Assembly (NCBI GenBank): GCA_900317975.1
Contig: ONIZ01000020.1
Coordinates: 1-62,456 of the forward strand
Direction of reading: 5' to 3'
From: an uncultured Bacillota bacterium
GTDB lineage: Bacteria; Bacillota_I; Bacilli_A; RF39; UBA660
DNA length: 62,456 nucleotides
Shown: piece after piece, positions 43,190 to 52,921 of the stretch
Layout: every line of letters begins with the position of its first letter
Position numbering within the stretch: the stretch's first letter is position 1
Position numbers and translations under genes: made by a program
The notes under the pieces: generated by a model
Database searches by the model: none
Told to the model about the DNA's origin: nothing
Seen by the model: the letters and a program-made list of their open reading frames with translations, nothing else

Positions 43190-44417
43190 TAAAGAATTCA
43201 AAATAGCATTAGATAATATAGTAAAAGAAAAAAATATTGATCCAGAAGTTATCTATGGAGCAATGGAAACTGCACTTACAAGTGCATATAAAAAGAATTT
43301 TAATTCTAAAACAAATGTAAAAGTAATATTCAATAGAGATACAGGAGAAATTAAAGTATATTCATATTTAACTGTTGTACCTGATGATAAATTAACTAAA
43401 GAAGAATATGAAGAAAAAAGATTTGAAGAATATGCAACTAATGAAGATATAGATACTAAGGAAGAAGCTGAAGAAGAAGAAAAAGCATTCCAAGAAGAAG
43501 TTAAGAAGGCTGAAGAAGCTGGATTGGAACCTCCTAAGAAAGATAAAAATAAATCTATTTACTTTAATCCTGAAACTGAAATTAAATTAAGTGATGCTAA
43601 GAAGATTGATAAGACTCTAGAAGTAGGAGATACAATTGACACAGAAGTTACTCCTCATGATTTTGGTAGAGTAGCAGCTTCAACTGCTAAACAAGTAGTT
43701 ACTCAAAAGATTCGTGAAGCAGAACGTTCATCAATTATGGATGAATTCGGTGATAAACAAGATGAATTATTAGTAGGAACAGTTGCTTTAGAAGATACAG
43801 ATAATTTCTTTATTGATCTAGGAAGAACAAATGGTATCTTACCTAAGAAAGATATTATTCCTGGTGAAAAAATTGAAATGGGAGCAAGAATTAAAGTATA
43901 TGTAACTAAGATTGATAACAATGGAAGAAACTTAGTAGTACTTTTATCAAGAACTCATTATGGATTTGTTAAGAGATTATTTGAAGATGAAATTCCAGAA
44001 ATAACTGATGGAACTGTAATGATCTATAGTGTTGCTAGAGAAGCAGGAAATAGAAGTAAAGTAGCAGTTTATTCAACTAATCCAAATGTAGATCCTATAG
44101 GAGCATGTATTGGAGAAAAAGGAAGCAGAATTGCTCATATAATTGAAGAATTAAATGGAGAAAAATTAGATGTAGTTAGATATGATGAAGATCCAGCTAT
44201 ATTTATAGAAAATGCTCTATCACCAGCTAAAGAACTTTTAGTAGCAGTAACTGATCCAAAAAATAAAGAAGCAATGGTAATAGCAGATGGAGATAACTTC
44301 TCACTAGCTATAGGTAAAAAAGGACAAAATGCTAGATTAGCATCACGTCTAACTCATTTTAAAATTGATATAAAAACAACAGAACAAGCTCGTGAAGAAG
44401 GAATTAATTTAAGATAG
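43182..44417 (+). CDS. nusA: transcription termination/antitermination factor NusA
   Basis: 411 residues from the ATG at 43182, overlapping rimP by eight bases (GGGTGGAGAAG as binding site). N-terminal RNA-polymerase-binding domain with a long acidic insertion (about 75-110), S1 domain (about 190-260), and two KH domains (GACIGEKGSRIAHIIEE and AIGKKGQNARLA). It modulates pausing, termination and antitermination. No C-terminal acidic repeats, as usual in Firmicutes. Part of the rimP-nusA-rnpM-infB-rbfA operon. Confidence 0.95.
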   Translation: MNSKEFKIALDNIVKEKNIDPEVIYGAMETALTSAYKKNFNSKTNVKVIFNRDTGEIKVYSYLTVVPDDKLTKEEYEEKRFEEYATNEDIDTKEEAEEEEKAFQEEVKKAEEAGLEPPKKDKNKSIYFNPETEIKLSDAKKIDKTLEVGDTIDTEVTPHDFGRVAASTAKQVVTQKIREAERSSIMDEFGDKQDELLVGTVALEDTDNFFIDLGRTNGILPKKDIIPGEKIEMGARIKVYVTKIDNNGRNLVVLLSRTHYGFVKRLFEDEIPEITDGTVMIYSVAREAGNRSKVAVYSTNPNVDPIGACIGEKGSRIAHIIEELNGEKLDVVRYDEDPAIFIENALSPAKELLVAVTDPKNKEAMVIADGDNFSLAIGKKGQNARLASRLTHFKIDIKTTEQAREEGINLR

Positions 44418-44426
44418 GTGATTCTT

Positions 44427-44690
44427 ATGAAGACAAAGAAAATACCTTTAAGAACATGTGTAATAACACGTGAACAATTTCCAAAACAAGAACTATTACG
44501 AGTAGTAAAAGACAATACTGGAAAAGTATTTGTTGATGAAACAGGAAAAGCAAACGGAAGAGGAGCATATATCAAAAAAGATCTAGATGTATTAGAAAAA
44601 GCAATTAAAACAAAAGCATTAGAAAAACATCTAGAATGTAAGATAGAAGATAAGATTTATGAAGATATAAAAAATATTATAGAAAAGTGA
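44427..44690 (+). CDS. rnpM: RnpM/YlxR (DUF448) RNA-binding protein
   Basis: 87 residues from the ATG at 44427, eight bases after the nusA stop region (AGGTGATT). Family marks PLRTCVITREQFPKQELLRV and GRGAYIKKD. YlxR/RnpM binds RNase P RNA in Bacillus. It keeps its conserved place between nusA and infB. The usual following ylxQ (L7Ae-like) gene is missing; infB starts ten bases later. Confidence 0.92.
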   Translation: MKTKKIPLRTCVITREQFPKQELLRVVKDNTGKVFVDETGKANGRGAYIKKDLDVLEKAIKTKALEKHLECKIEDKIYEDIKNIIEK

Positions 44691-44700
44691 GGTGCATTTT

Positions 44701-46821
44701 ATGAATATAAAAGATTATGCAAGTGATGTAGGTAAAACAGTAGATGAGATAATTGCTTTATGTGATAATCTTGGAATAAAATATGAAGATGAAGAAACTA
44801 TACTTAATGATGAAGATATCATAGTATTAGATAATAATCTTACACCTGATGACGAAGAAGTATCAAATGAATCTGAAGAAGAAACATTTGATGAAGAAGT
44901 AGAAGATAAAGCTGAAGAATTAGCGCAAAACACTAAATATGATTTAGATAATAATCAAAAATTTGAAAAAGTTAAAAAGAAAGTAGTTAGTAAAGAAAAT
45001 AAAGCTAACTTCTTAAAAGAAAGAAAAAAAATATACAAACATCGTGAAAAATTACAAAGTAATGAAGCTAAACAAGATGAAAATGTATTCATCTATAAAA
45101 AAGATATGACAGTAAGTGAAATTGCTTCTGAATTAAATGTTAATGTAACTGAAATAATTAAGAAATTAATGACTTTAGGAGTAATGGCTAATCAAAATGC
45201 TTCAGTTGATTATGATACAGCAGAAGTATTAGTAGCTGATTATGACAAAAAGATCAAAAGAGAAGAACAAACTGATATTTCTAATTTTGAAAATTTTGAA
45301 ATAGAAGATAATAGTGAAGACTTAGTAGAACGTCCTCCAGTAGTAACAATCATGGGTCACGTTGACCATGGTAAAACTACACTATTAGACTATATTAGAA
45401 AATCTGATGTAGTAGGTGGAGAAGCAGGAGGAATTACACAAGCAATAGGTGCATACTCAGTTAAATATAATGATAAAAAGATTACATTTATTGATACACC
45501 TGGACATGCAGCATTTACAGAAATGCGTGCACGTGGTGCTCAAATTACAGATATAGTAATTATTATAGTTGCTGCAGACGATGGAGTAATGCCTCAAACT
45601 AAAGAAGCAATAGATCATGCTAAAGCAGCTAATGTACCAATAATAGTTGCTATTAATAAAGTAGATAAACCAGATGCAAATGTTGAAAGAACAATGACAG
45701 GATTAGTAGAAAATGGATTAACTCCAGAATCTTGGGGTGGAGATATTATAACTAATGAAATATCTGCGAAAACAGGTCAAGGAGTTAATGAGTTATTAGA
45801 TAACATTCTATTAATTGCTGAAATGAATGAATACAAAGCTAATCCAAATAGATATGCTACAGGAACAGTAGTAGAATCTAAAAAAGATGATAAAGTTGGA
45901 TCAACAGCAACTCTATTAATACAAAATGGTACTCTACGTTTAGGAGATCCTATTGTAGTTGGAAACTTCTACGGAAAAGTTAGAACTCTAAAAAATGATA
46001 GAGGACAAAATGTAGTAGAAGCAACACCATCAACTCCAGTTGAAGTTACAGGATTATCTGAAGTACCTGATGCTGGTGATAAATTCATGGCATTTGAATC
46101 AGAAAAAGAAGCAAAACAAATAGCTGAAGAAAGACAATTAAGAGCTAAGAAAGAAACAAAGAATCTAGCAGGTCTTTCATTAGAAGATTTATTTAGTAAG
46201 ATTCAAGAAGGTCAAAAAGAAATTAACGTTGTCTTAAAAGCAGATGTTAATGGTTCAGCAGAAGCTGTTAAAAATGCCTTAGAAAAAATTGATGTTCAAG
46301 GAGTAAAAGTTAACATCATAAGAAGCGCAGTAGGAGCTATAACTGAATCAGATGTAGTTTTAGCAAGTGCATCAAATGCGATTATAATTGGATTTAATGT
46401 TAGAGGAAATGCTAAGACAATGGATTCTGCAAAGAGTTATGGAATCACAATTAAAACATATGATATTATTTATAAAGTTGTTGAAGATATGGAAAGAGCA
46501 ATGAAAGGTATGTTAGATCCAGAATTTGAAGAAGAAGTAGTTGGTTCATTAGAAATAAGACAATTATTTAAATTCTCTAAAGTTGGATTAATTGCTGGAT
46601 GCCATGTTCTATCAGGAACTGTATCTATCAATGATAAAGCAAGAATCATAAGAGATGGAATAGTAGTATACAATGGAGAAATAAACACACTTCAACATGA
46701 AAAAGATTCTGTAAAAGAAGTTAAAAAAGATATGGATTGTGGAATCACACTAAAGAATTGCCAAGATTATCAAGAAAAAGATATTATCGAAGTATATAAA
46801 TTAGTAGAAGTTAAAAGATAA
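44701..46821 (+). CDS. infB: translation initiation factor IF-2
   Basis: 706 residues from the ATG at 44701 (GTGAGGTGCATTTT upstream). An N-terminal domain with an acidic linker, then the IF2_N module (MTVSEIASELNV), then the GTPase: GHVDHGKTT (about 219-227), DTPGHAAF, NKVDKP. After it come the beta-barrel and the C-terminal fMet-tRNA-binding domain. The N-terminus is short compared with Bacillus. Brings initiator tRNA to the 30S subunit. Confidence 0.97.
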   Translation: MNIKDYASDVGKTVDEIIALCDNLGIKYEDEETILNDEDIIVLDNNLTPDDEEVSNESEEETFDEEVEDKAEELAQNTKYDLDNNQKFEKVKKKVVSKENKANFLKERKKIYKHREKLQSNEAKQDENVFIYKKDMTVSEIASELNVNVTEIIKKLMTLGVMANQNASVDYDTAEVLVADYDKKIKREEQTDISNFENFEIEDNSEDLVERPPVVTIMGHVDHGKTTLLDYIRKSDVVGGEAGGITQAIGAYSVKYNDKKITFIDTPGHAAFTEMRARGAQITDIVIIIVAADDGVMPQTKEAIDHAKAANVPIIVAINKVDKPDANVERTMTGLVENGLTPESWGGDIITNEISAKTGQGVNELLDNILLIAEMNEYKANPNRYATGTVVESKKDDKVGSTATLLIQNGTLRLGDPIVVGNFYGKVRTLKNDRGQNVVEATPSTPVEVTGLSEVPDAGDKFMAFESEKEAKQIAEERQLRAKKETKNLAGLSLEDLFSKIQEGQKEINVVLKADVNGSAEAVKNALEKIDVQGVKVNIIRSAVGAITESDVVLASASNAIIIGFNVRGNAKTMDSAKSYGITIKTYDIIYKVVEDMERAMKGMLDPEFEEEVVGSLEIRQLFKFSKVGLIAGCHVLSGTVSINDKARIIRDGIVVYNGEINTLQHEKDSVKEVKKDMDCGITLKNCQDYQEKDIIEVYKLVEVKR

Positions 46822-46841
46822 TAAATAAGGGTAGTGATAAA

Positions 46842-47192
46842 ATGAAAAATATTCGTATAGAAAGACTAAATGATGCTTTCCAAGAAGAAATTAGTAAAAT
46901 AATTGCTACAGAAGTAAAAGATGATGATCTTAAGTTCATAACTATTACTGAAGTAGATGCATCAACTGATTTAAGTTATGCAAAAGTATATTTTACTTGT
47001 CTAGAGGACAATAAAAGAGAAAAGATTACTGAGGCACTTAATAAAGCATCTTCATTTATTAGAAAATGCTTAGCTCCTAGATTTGATACATTAAAGATCC
47101 CAGAATTAACTTTTATTTATGATAATTCCCTAGAATATGGAAAACATATAGATGAACTAATAGATAAAATTCATGAAGAAAAAGATGCCTAA
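46842..47192 (+). CDS. rbfA: ribosome-binding factor A
   Basis: 116 residues, the usual length. KH-like fold with RIERLNDAFQEEISKII at the start, DLSYAKVYFT and a C-terminal FIYDNSLEYGKHIDELIDKI. Aids 16S 5'-end maturation and 30S assembly. 20 bases after infB. Its 3' end overlaps the next gene by 20 bases. Confidence 0.93.
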   Translation: MKNIRIERLNDAFQEEISKIIATEVKDDDLKFITITEVDASTDLSYAKVYFTCLEDNKREKITEALNKASSFIRKCLAPRFDTLKIPELTFIYDNSLEYGKHIDELIDKIHEEKDA

Positions 47193-47787
47193 AGTATATG
47201 ATGATAGTTGGATATATATTTTTCTACTATCATCTTTTACTTGTCTATATGATGCTCTATCTACCCAAAATATAACTATTCATAATGAATTAATATGCTT
47301 AAACTTATTTGTCTTACCAATTATATTATTGGTATCTAATATTATTAATTATAAATATGACTACAAAGTATCTATAAAAGGAACTGTTATCTCACTAATA
47401 ATATTATTTTTAATAAATATAATAATAGACTTTTCACTTGGAAATACATTTAGTTATAATAGTTTATTTTATGAAATGATTTCATTATTTATTACAGAAA
47501 TAATTAATCTAATTATTTATACATTTCTATTTAAACATACCAATAGAGGATATATAATAATAACTATTAACTATATATTAGATATAATATTTTATTATTT
47601 TATAAGTACAATATTTAGTTTAAATGAAATAATAATAAAAACTTTTATTAAAGAATACTTAATTTTCATAATAGTAAATACTTTATCAATTATAATTATT
47701 TCTATATTTGATAAATTACTGATAAAGAACTATGAAACTAGTAAGAAATGGATTCCTAAAAGAATAAAGAAAAAGAACATTTTTTAA
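47173..47787 (+). CDS. multi-pass membrane protein of unknown function
   Basis: 204 residues if started at the ATG 47173, or 200 from the ATG at 47185; both lie inside rbfA, so translation is probably coupled. About six hydrophobic helices, very rich in Ile, and a basic C-terminus (KKWIPKRIKKKNIF). Helix 2 and the following loop (LPIILLVSNIINYKYDYK) faintly resemble VUT/YhhQ-type transporters or MreD-like proteins, but I cannot assign it. Last gene of the nusA operon. Confidence 0.6.
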   Translation: MKKKMPKVYDDSWIYIFLLSSFTCLYDALSTQNITIHNELICLNLFVLPIILLVSNIINYKYDYKVSIKGTVISLIILFLINIIIDFSLGNTFSYNSLFYEMISLFITEIINLIIYTFLFKHTNRGYIIITINYILDIIFYYFISTIFSLNEIIIKTFIKEYLIFIIVNTLSIIIISIFDKLLIKNYETSKKWIPKRIKKKNIF

Positions 47788-47801
47788 ATGTTCCTTTTTT
47801 T
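47770..47801. terminator. bidirectional terminator
   Basis: AAAGAACATTT pairs with AAATGTTCCTTT, with T- and A-runs, between convergent genes. Confidence 0.75.
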
Positions 47802-48480
47802 ATAAAAAGTTTCTAAGTATAGATACTAAAATCAAAGCAGTATTATGAAATGTATGAAGAAATAGTGGAGTAAATATAGTATTAGTCTTATCATAAGCTA
47901 ATGCGAATGAAAAACCTAAAATTCCATAAGGAATAATATATAAATATTCAATTAAAGGTCCACCTAAACAATGAAGTAAACCAAATACCAATCCGGATGC
48001 TATAGCAAATAACCATCTTTTCTTAAATACATCTCTAAATGCTTTTCTAAATACCATTTCTTCACTAAATGGAGCAATAAGTCCTGCATTAATAAGCATA
48101 ACTAAAGGTAATGTTTTAATCATAGATTGAACAGCTTCTTCATTACTAGCTCCACCACCTACAATTCTATTAATAACAAGATTAGAAACAATCATTATTA
48201 AAATACCAATAGCCCAATAACCTAAACCAGTGTTAATCTTTCCCCAAGGATCTTCTCTAAATTTTTTCCATTCTTTTCTTAGATCATCTTTATATATAAA
48301 GAAGAATATAATTACTAAACATAAATTAGAAAATAGATTTAATAAAACTCTAATTTGTGGAGTAACATTATGAATATTAAATAATAATACTGGAATATAT
48401 TGAAAATAAGAACTAAAGTAAAACAATAAAAAGACTAAAATTAATTTAACTATTCTTATATCTAAATCATTTTTTTTCAT
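47800..48480 (-). CDS. CPBP family intramembrane protease
   Basis: 226 residues from the ATG at 48480 (GAGGTGTTTT upstream). About seven membrane helices. CPBP/Abi motifs are intact: SEEMVFRKAFRD (Glu-Glu-x3-Arg), a FGLLHCLGG helix with His and a late FLHTFHN with His. Such proteins act as CAAX-type proteases or bacteriocin immunity factors. It ends the three-gene minus-strand operon that starts at 50123. Confidence 0.85.
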   Translation of the reverse strand: MKKNDLDIRIVKLILVFLLFYFSSYFQYIPVLLFNIHNVTPQIRVLLNLFSNLCLVIIFFFIYKDDLRKEWKKFREDPWGKINTGLGYWAIGILIMIVSNLVINRIVGGGASNEEAVQSMIKTLPLVMLINAGLIAPFSEEMVFRKAFRDVFKKRWLFAIASGLVFGLLHCLGGPLIEYLYIIPYGILGFSFALAYDKTNTIFTPLFLHTFHNTALILVSILRNFL

Positions 48481-48488
48481 AAAACACC

Positions 48489-49109
48489 TCATTCAATGCT
48501 AGTTGCATCTTGTTCTATAGTAGGCTCTTGCCTAGAACTTTCAATTAGTTTATCTAAATCTTCATCACTAATTATTTTCTTTCTTTCATTTAAGAAATTT
48601 TTCATATAACCATTAATTGAACCACACAAATTATCAATGCCACTCTGATCTAAATCTTTTGTATCTTGAATATTACAACTGATATTTCCATTAGAATAAT
48701 CATAATTACCTTCAAATAAATATGAAGTTTCATATGTACTATACTCAAAATTATAACTAACAATTTTTGTATCAAGAGCTTCAACAATACTCATAGTTTC
48801 ACTTTTTCCAGTTGTAACTTCAAATGTATTAATAAATTCTTCTAATGTTAATGCTTCTCTATTAAAAACAAACTCATTATATTTAGATGACTTATTATTA
48901 TAAATATCTTCATAATGTTGATCTCTAGTATTATTAGTAGTTATTTTAGTATAAACATTTGCATTATCTTTATTTTCAACATAACCTAATTCTTCTAAAT
49001 TATACTTAATAGAATGAGTAGCACTTTCACCAGATAAATAATTAAGTATGAAGACTAAAATTAAAGATCCAATAATTACACTACCGAATATTATAAATAA
49101 TCTTTTCAT
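48489..49109 (-). CDS. membrane-anchored hypothetical protein
   Basis: 206 residues, AGAGGTGTGTT before the ATG at 49109. Residues 4-24 form a signal anchor; the remainder is outside, acidic, with two cysteines (ISCNIQ, NLCGSI) that may pair. No domain recognised. It sits between the glucosaminidase fusion gene (nine bases) and the CPBP protease gene (eight bases), so all three are likely one operon. It could be a substrate or partner of either. Confidence 0.55.
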   Translation of the reverse strand: MKRLFIIFGSVIIGSLILVFILNYLSGESATHSIKYNLEELGYVENKDNANVYTKITTNNTRDQHYEDIYNNKSSKYNEFVFNREALTLEEFINTFEVTTGKSETMSIVEALDTKIVSYNFEYSTYETSYLFEGNYDYSNGNISCNIQDTKDLDQSGIDNLCGSINGYMKNFLNERKKIISDEDLDKLIESSRQEPTIEQDATSIE

Positions 49110-49118
49110 AACACACCT

Positions 49119-50123
49119 CTACATAACTTCAGAAACATGACTAAATAATCCTCTAGCAATTTGATTTATTAAATTAATTTCACTGACAGAACCAACATTA
49201 TAATCATGAATAATACCTGATACACTAGGTCCATTATAATGAGAACCTCCAGGAGTTAAGTAATTAGTCTTCATTGAACTACCAACATAGTCTATAAAAG
49301 CACCTTTACTACTAAAATATTTATATGGAGTAGAACCTTCATTACCAGGAGCTCTAGCACATACATATGAAGGATTACTAAAGTCTTTCCAACCACCTAA
49401 GTTATTACATGCATTAGATACAGGAGAAGTAATCCAACCAGACTCTATAGCATGAAGTGCTATAAAGAAAAATAAATTAACATGATATTTTTGTTCAACA
49501 GTAACATAATTAACTGCATAAGGAATAAAGTTTTTAGCATTTCCACCATAAGCATTAAGAATTGCTGTAAGTTGAGTACTATTTAAGTTACTTATTCTTG
49601 TAACATCATTTGGATCCCAAACAACATCTTTATAAGTTTGAGCAGTACCTTCAATAACTTCTCCGTCCCAACTTCCACTCTCATCAGGACTATCATCAAT
49701 TAGACCATCCCAATAATTAGGATCAATACCATTAGAACCATCAGCATAATCTTGACTATTTACATAGAATACTTCAGTACCGGCTCTACTAGGCTTCTTA
49801 ATATATTGAGTACCAGAACTATATACTTTAGAATTATTCCAACACTCACTTAAGTTATAATTATTTCCTAATACAAACATTAATAAATTAATTAATAAAG
49901 GTAAAAAGAATACAGTAACAGCAGCAGTAATAGTATTTTTAATTTTATTCTTAGATTTTTCATCTTCAGGATTAACAACTCTACTACCAAATTGAATGCC
50001 TAATCCAACCATTAATAATATAGGAACTATTATTTGTAAAACAGTAAATGCAGTCTTTAATATATTTAATAACCATCCTAAAGCAGGATCAGAACAATAA
50101 CTCATAGCATCCAATATAAGCAT
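49119..50123 (-). CDS. membrane fusion: VirB2-like helices plus glucosaminidase domain
   Basis: 334 residues, GGTGATT before the ATG at 50123. The N-terminal ~90 residues hold two membrane helices (about 18-44 and 64-86) joined by a charged loop, the arrangement of VirB2/TrbC-like or conjugative-element pilin-type proteins. A linker leads to a C-terminal lysozyme-fold domain (about 190-334). There LFFFIALHAIESGW (Glu227) and NACNNLGG match the Glu-containing motif of FlgJ/LytD-type glucosaminidases. It should therefore cut peptidoglycan glycan strands while anchored to the membrane. Two cysteines in the enzyme domain may pair. First gene of the operon. Confidence 0.65.
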   Translation of the reverse strand: MLILDAMSYCSDPALGWLLNILKTAFTVLQIIVPILLMVGLGIQFGSRVVNPEDEKSKNKIKNTITAAVTVFFLPLLINLLMFVLGNNYNLSECWNNSKVYSSGTQYIKKPSRAGTEVFYVNSQDYADGSNGIDPNYWDGLIDDSPDESGSWDGEVIEGTAQTYKDVVWDPNDVTRISNLNSTQLTAILNAYGGNAKNFIPYAVNYVTVEQKYHVNLFFFIALHAIESGWITSPVSNACNNLGGWKDFSNPSYVCARAPGNEGSTPYKYFSSKGAFIDYVGSSMKTNYLTPGGSHYNGPSVSGIIHDYNVGSVSEINLINQIARGLFSHVSEVM

Positions 50124-50264
50124 ATAATCACCATACTTTCAAAAAAATTATATCATTAATTAAATAAAAAAAGTAGTTTAATTCATAGAAAAAAGATAAA
50201 AACGCCTGTTAATATATAAAATAAATATTTTTGTTGCAAAAACTTAAGAAATATAATATAATTT

Positions 50265-50315
50265 ACTTACTGCTATTACCAGGTAATGGAATCTTCCGAC
50301 CTTTACTTAGTAATT
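50265..50315 (+). promoter_or_regulatory. possible structured rpsO leader (S15 autoregulation)
   Basis: Between the promoter-like TTGTTG/TATAAT (50231-50257) and rpsO the RNA can form ATTAC/GTAAT and GGA/TCC hairpins enclosed by TTACT/AGTAA, a small three-way junction like known S15 binding leaders. Stems are short, so this is tentative. Confidence 0.35.
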
Positions 50316-50344
50316 AGTGAATTATTATGAAAGGAAGTGTAACA

Positions 50345-50614
50345 ATGGCTTTAACAAAAGAAGAAAAAGCTAAGATAATTAAAGAATTTGCTAAGAATGA
50401 TAAAGATACAGGTTCTACTGCAGTTCAAATTGCTATTCTTACTCAAGAAATCAATACATTAACTGATCACTTTAAAGAACATAAACATGATTATCATTCA
50501 AATCGTGGACTTTTAAAGAAAGTTGGGCAAAGAAAAAGTTTATTAGCTTATTTAGAAAGAACAAACATCCAAGAATATCGTGAAGTTATTAAAAAATTAG
50601 GATTAAGAAAGTAG
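50345..50614 (+). CDS. rpsO: 30S ribosomal protein S15
   Basis: 89 residues from the ATG at 50345, the standard length; AAAGGAAGTG is the binding site, and an ATG at 50327 precedes it. Typical sequence: [37 protein letters not shown] and [17 protein letters not shown]. Binds the 16S three-way junction early in assembly. pnp follows in the usual order after a terminator-like hairpin. Confidence 0.97.
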   Translation: MALTKEEKAKIIKEFAKNDKDTGSTAVQIAILTQEINTLTDHFKEHKHDYHSNRGLLKKVGQRKSLLAYLERTNIQEYREVIKKLGLRK

Positions 50615-50642
50615 ACACAATTTTTTAGTGTCTATTTTTTTT
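50611..50642 (+). terminator. terminator-like hairpin between rpsO and pnp
   Basis: TAGACAC pairs with GTGTCTA, then eight Ts. Probably partial termination or RNase processing, as is common between rpsO and pnp. Confidence 0.7.
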
Positions 50643-50663
50643 GAAAAAAGGAAAGGAAATAAT

Positions 50664-52859
50664 ATGGAAAAATTTGAATTAGACTTTCATGGAAGAAAAA
50701 TAATAGTTGAACACGGAGAATTAGCTAAACAAGCAACTGGTTCTGTATTAGTAAGATATAATGATACAGTAGTTTTAACAGCTGCAGTAGTTAATAAAAA
50801 TGTTAACTTATTATCTGATTTCTTTCCATTAACAGTTAATTATCAAGAAAAATTATATTCAGTTGGAAAAATACCTGGAGGATTTATTAAAAGGGAAGGA
50901 AGACCAAGTGATGCAGCAACTCTAGCAGCTCGTATGATAGATAGACCTATGCGTCCATTATTCCCAGAAGGATTTAAAAATGAAGTACAAATAATTTCAA
51001 CAGTACTATCAGTTGATCAAGATTGTTCACCTGAATTAACTGCTATGTTAGGTTCATCTCTAGCAGTATCTATTTCTAAAATACCATTCAATGGTCCAAT
51101 TGCTGGAGTAAAAGTAGGTAGAATAGATGGAGAATTTATTATAAATCCTACACCTGAAGAATTAGAAAAATCAGATATTGACCTAACAGTAGCAGGAACT
51201 AAAGATGCTATTAATATGGTTGAATCAAGTGCTGATCAAGTAGATGAAGAAACAATGTTAGAAGCATTAATGTTTGGTCATGATGCAGTAAAAGAACTTA
51301 TTGCATTTGAAGAAGAAATTATTGATGCTATCGGAGAAGAAAAAATGGAGTATGAAACTCTAACTCCAGATGAAGATCTAGTAGCAAGAGTAACTGAAAT
51401 GTCTTCAGCAAGAATGGATGAAGCATTAAGAATAAAAGATAAATTAGAAAAATATAATGCAATTGATGAGTTAAAAGAAGAAGTAACTAATACTTTTGTT
51501 GAAGAAAATGAAGAATCAATGAGTGAAGATGAATTAAAAGAATTAGTTGCTAAAGTTAATATGGTATTATCTGATGTAGAATACAATCTATTTAGAAGTA
51601 TCGTAGTAAAAGAAGGACAAAGAGCAGACGGTAGAAAGATGGATGAAATTAGACCATTATCTACAGATATAGATTTATTACCTAGAACTCACGGTAGTGC
51701 ACTATTTACTCGTGGAGAAACACAAGCTCTATCTACAACAACTCTAGGAGCTCTAAATGAACATCAAGTAATCGATGGTCTAGGTTTAGAAGATCAAAAG
51801 AGATTTATGTTACACTATAATTTCCCACAATTCTCAGTAGGAGAAACAGGAAGATATGGTTCACCTGGTAGAAGAGAAATAGGACATGGAGCATTAGGAG
51901 AAAAAGCGCTAGCTAGAGTAATCCCATCTGAAAAAGAATTCCCATATACAATCAGAGTTGTATCAGAAATTCTAGAATCAAATGGATCATCATCTCAAGC
52001 ATCAATTTGTGCTGGATGTATGTCTCTAATGGCTGCAGGAGTTCCAATTAAAGCCCCAGTTGCAGGAATTGCTATGGGATTAATTACTCATGAAGATGAC
52101 TATACAATATTAACTGATATTCAAGGTATGGAAGACCATTTAGGAGATATGGACTTTAAAGTAGCCGGAACTAGAGAAGGAATTACTGCACTTCAAATGG
52201 ATATTAAAATCAAAGGAATTACAAAAGAAATTTTAAAAGAAGCACTTGCTCAAGCTAAAAAAGCAAGATTACAAATATTAGATGTAATTGCTAAACAAAT
52301 TCCAGCTCCTCGTGAAGAAGTATCTAAATATGCTCCTAAGATGGAAACATTTACAATTGATCCACTTAAAATTAAAGATGTTATTGGTAAAGGTGGAGAA
52401 ACAATTACTAAAATTATTTGTGAAGCATCTAATGTTACTGAAGTTACAAATGTAAATGCTGTAAAAGTTGAATTAGAAGATGACGGAACAGTAATAATCT
52501 ATCATCAAGATAAAGATATAATTGAAAAGACTCGTAAGATGATTGAAGATATTACACGTGAAGTAGAAAAAGGAAAAATCTATGAAGCAAAAGTAATTCG
52601 TGTAGAAGAATATGGATGCTTTATAGAATTATGGCCTGGCTGTGAAGGTATGGTACATATATCACAATTAGCTCATGAAAGAGTAAATAAAGTAGAAGAT
52701 GTAGTTCACGTTGGTGATGAAATCTTAGTAAAAGCTTTAGGAAAAGATAAGAAGGGAAGAGAAGATTTCTCGCGTAAAGATGCTCTACCTAAGCCAGTAA
52801 GAAAAGAGAAAAAAGAAGAACCAACTGAAGAAAAGATTGAAGAATCAAATGAAGAATAA
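50664..52859 (+). CDS. pnp: polynucleotide phosphorylase
   Basis: 731 residues from the ATG at 50664 (AAAGGAAATAAT). Two RNase PH domains (first: [34 protein letters not shown]; second: [31 protein letters not shown]) separated by the helical linker. KH ([14 protein letters not shown]) and S1 ([20 protein letters not shown]) domains follow. The catalytic Asp region [20 protein letters not shown] (about 495-515) is intact. Degrades RNA 3'-5' with phosphate. A charged tail follows the S1 domain. Confidence 0.97.
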   Translation: MEKFELDFHGRKIIVEHGELAKQATGSVLVRYNDTVVLTAAVVNKNVNLLSDFFPLTVNYQEKLYSVGKIPGGFIKREGRPSDAATLAARMIDRPMRPLFPEGFKNEVQIISTVLSVDQDCSPELTAMLGSSLAVSISKIPFNGPIAGVKVGRIDGEFIINPTPEELEKSDIDLTVAGTKDAINMVESSADQVDEETMLEALMFGHDAVKELIAFEEEIIDAIGEEKMEYETLTPDEDLVARVTEMSSARMDEALRIKDKLEKYNAIDELKEEVTNTFVEENEESMSEDELKELVAKVNMVLSDVEYNLFRSIVVKEGQRADGRKMDEIRPLSTDIDLLPRTHGSALFTRGETQALSTTTLGALNEHQVIDGLGLEDQKRFMLHYNFPQFSVGETGRYGSPGRREIGHGALGEKALARVIPSEKEFPYTIRVVSEILESNGSSSQASICAGCMSLMAAGVPIKAPVAGIAMGLITHEDDYTILTDIQGMEDHLGDMDFKVAGTREGITALQMDIKIKGITKEILKEALAQAKKARLQILDVIAKQIPAPREEVSKYAPKMETFTIDPLKIKDVIGKGGETITKIICEASNVTEVTNVNAVKVELEDDGTVIIYHQDKDIIEKTRKMIEDITREVEKGKIYEAKVIRVEEYGCFIELWPGCEGMVHISQLAHERVNKVEDVVHVGDEILVKALGKDKKGREDFSRKDALPKPVRKEKKEEPTEEKIEESNEE

Positions 52860-52888
52860 AAGTAAATTCAAATGAATTTACTTTTTTT
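52860..52888 (+). terminator. pnp terminator
   Basis: AAGTAAATTC, loop AAAT, GAATTTACTT, then Ts. Confidence 0.88.
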
Positions 52889-52921
52889 AATTATTTATGA
52901 TATATTAAAGTAGGTGATAGT

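Noticed and set aside
49119..50123. Part of an integrated conjugative element
   Set aside because: No relaxase, coupling protein, VirB4 or integrase nearby, and base composition matches the flanks.
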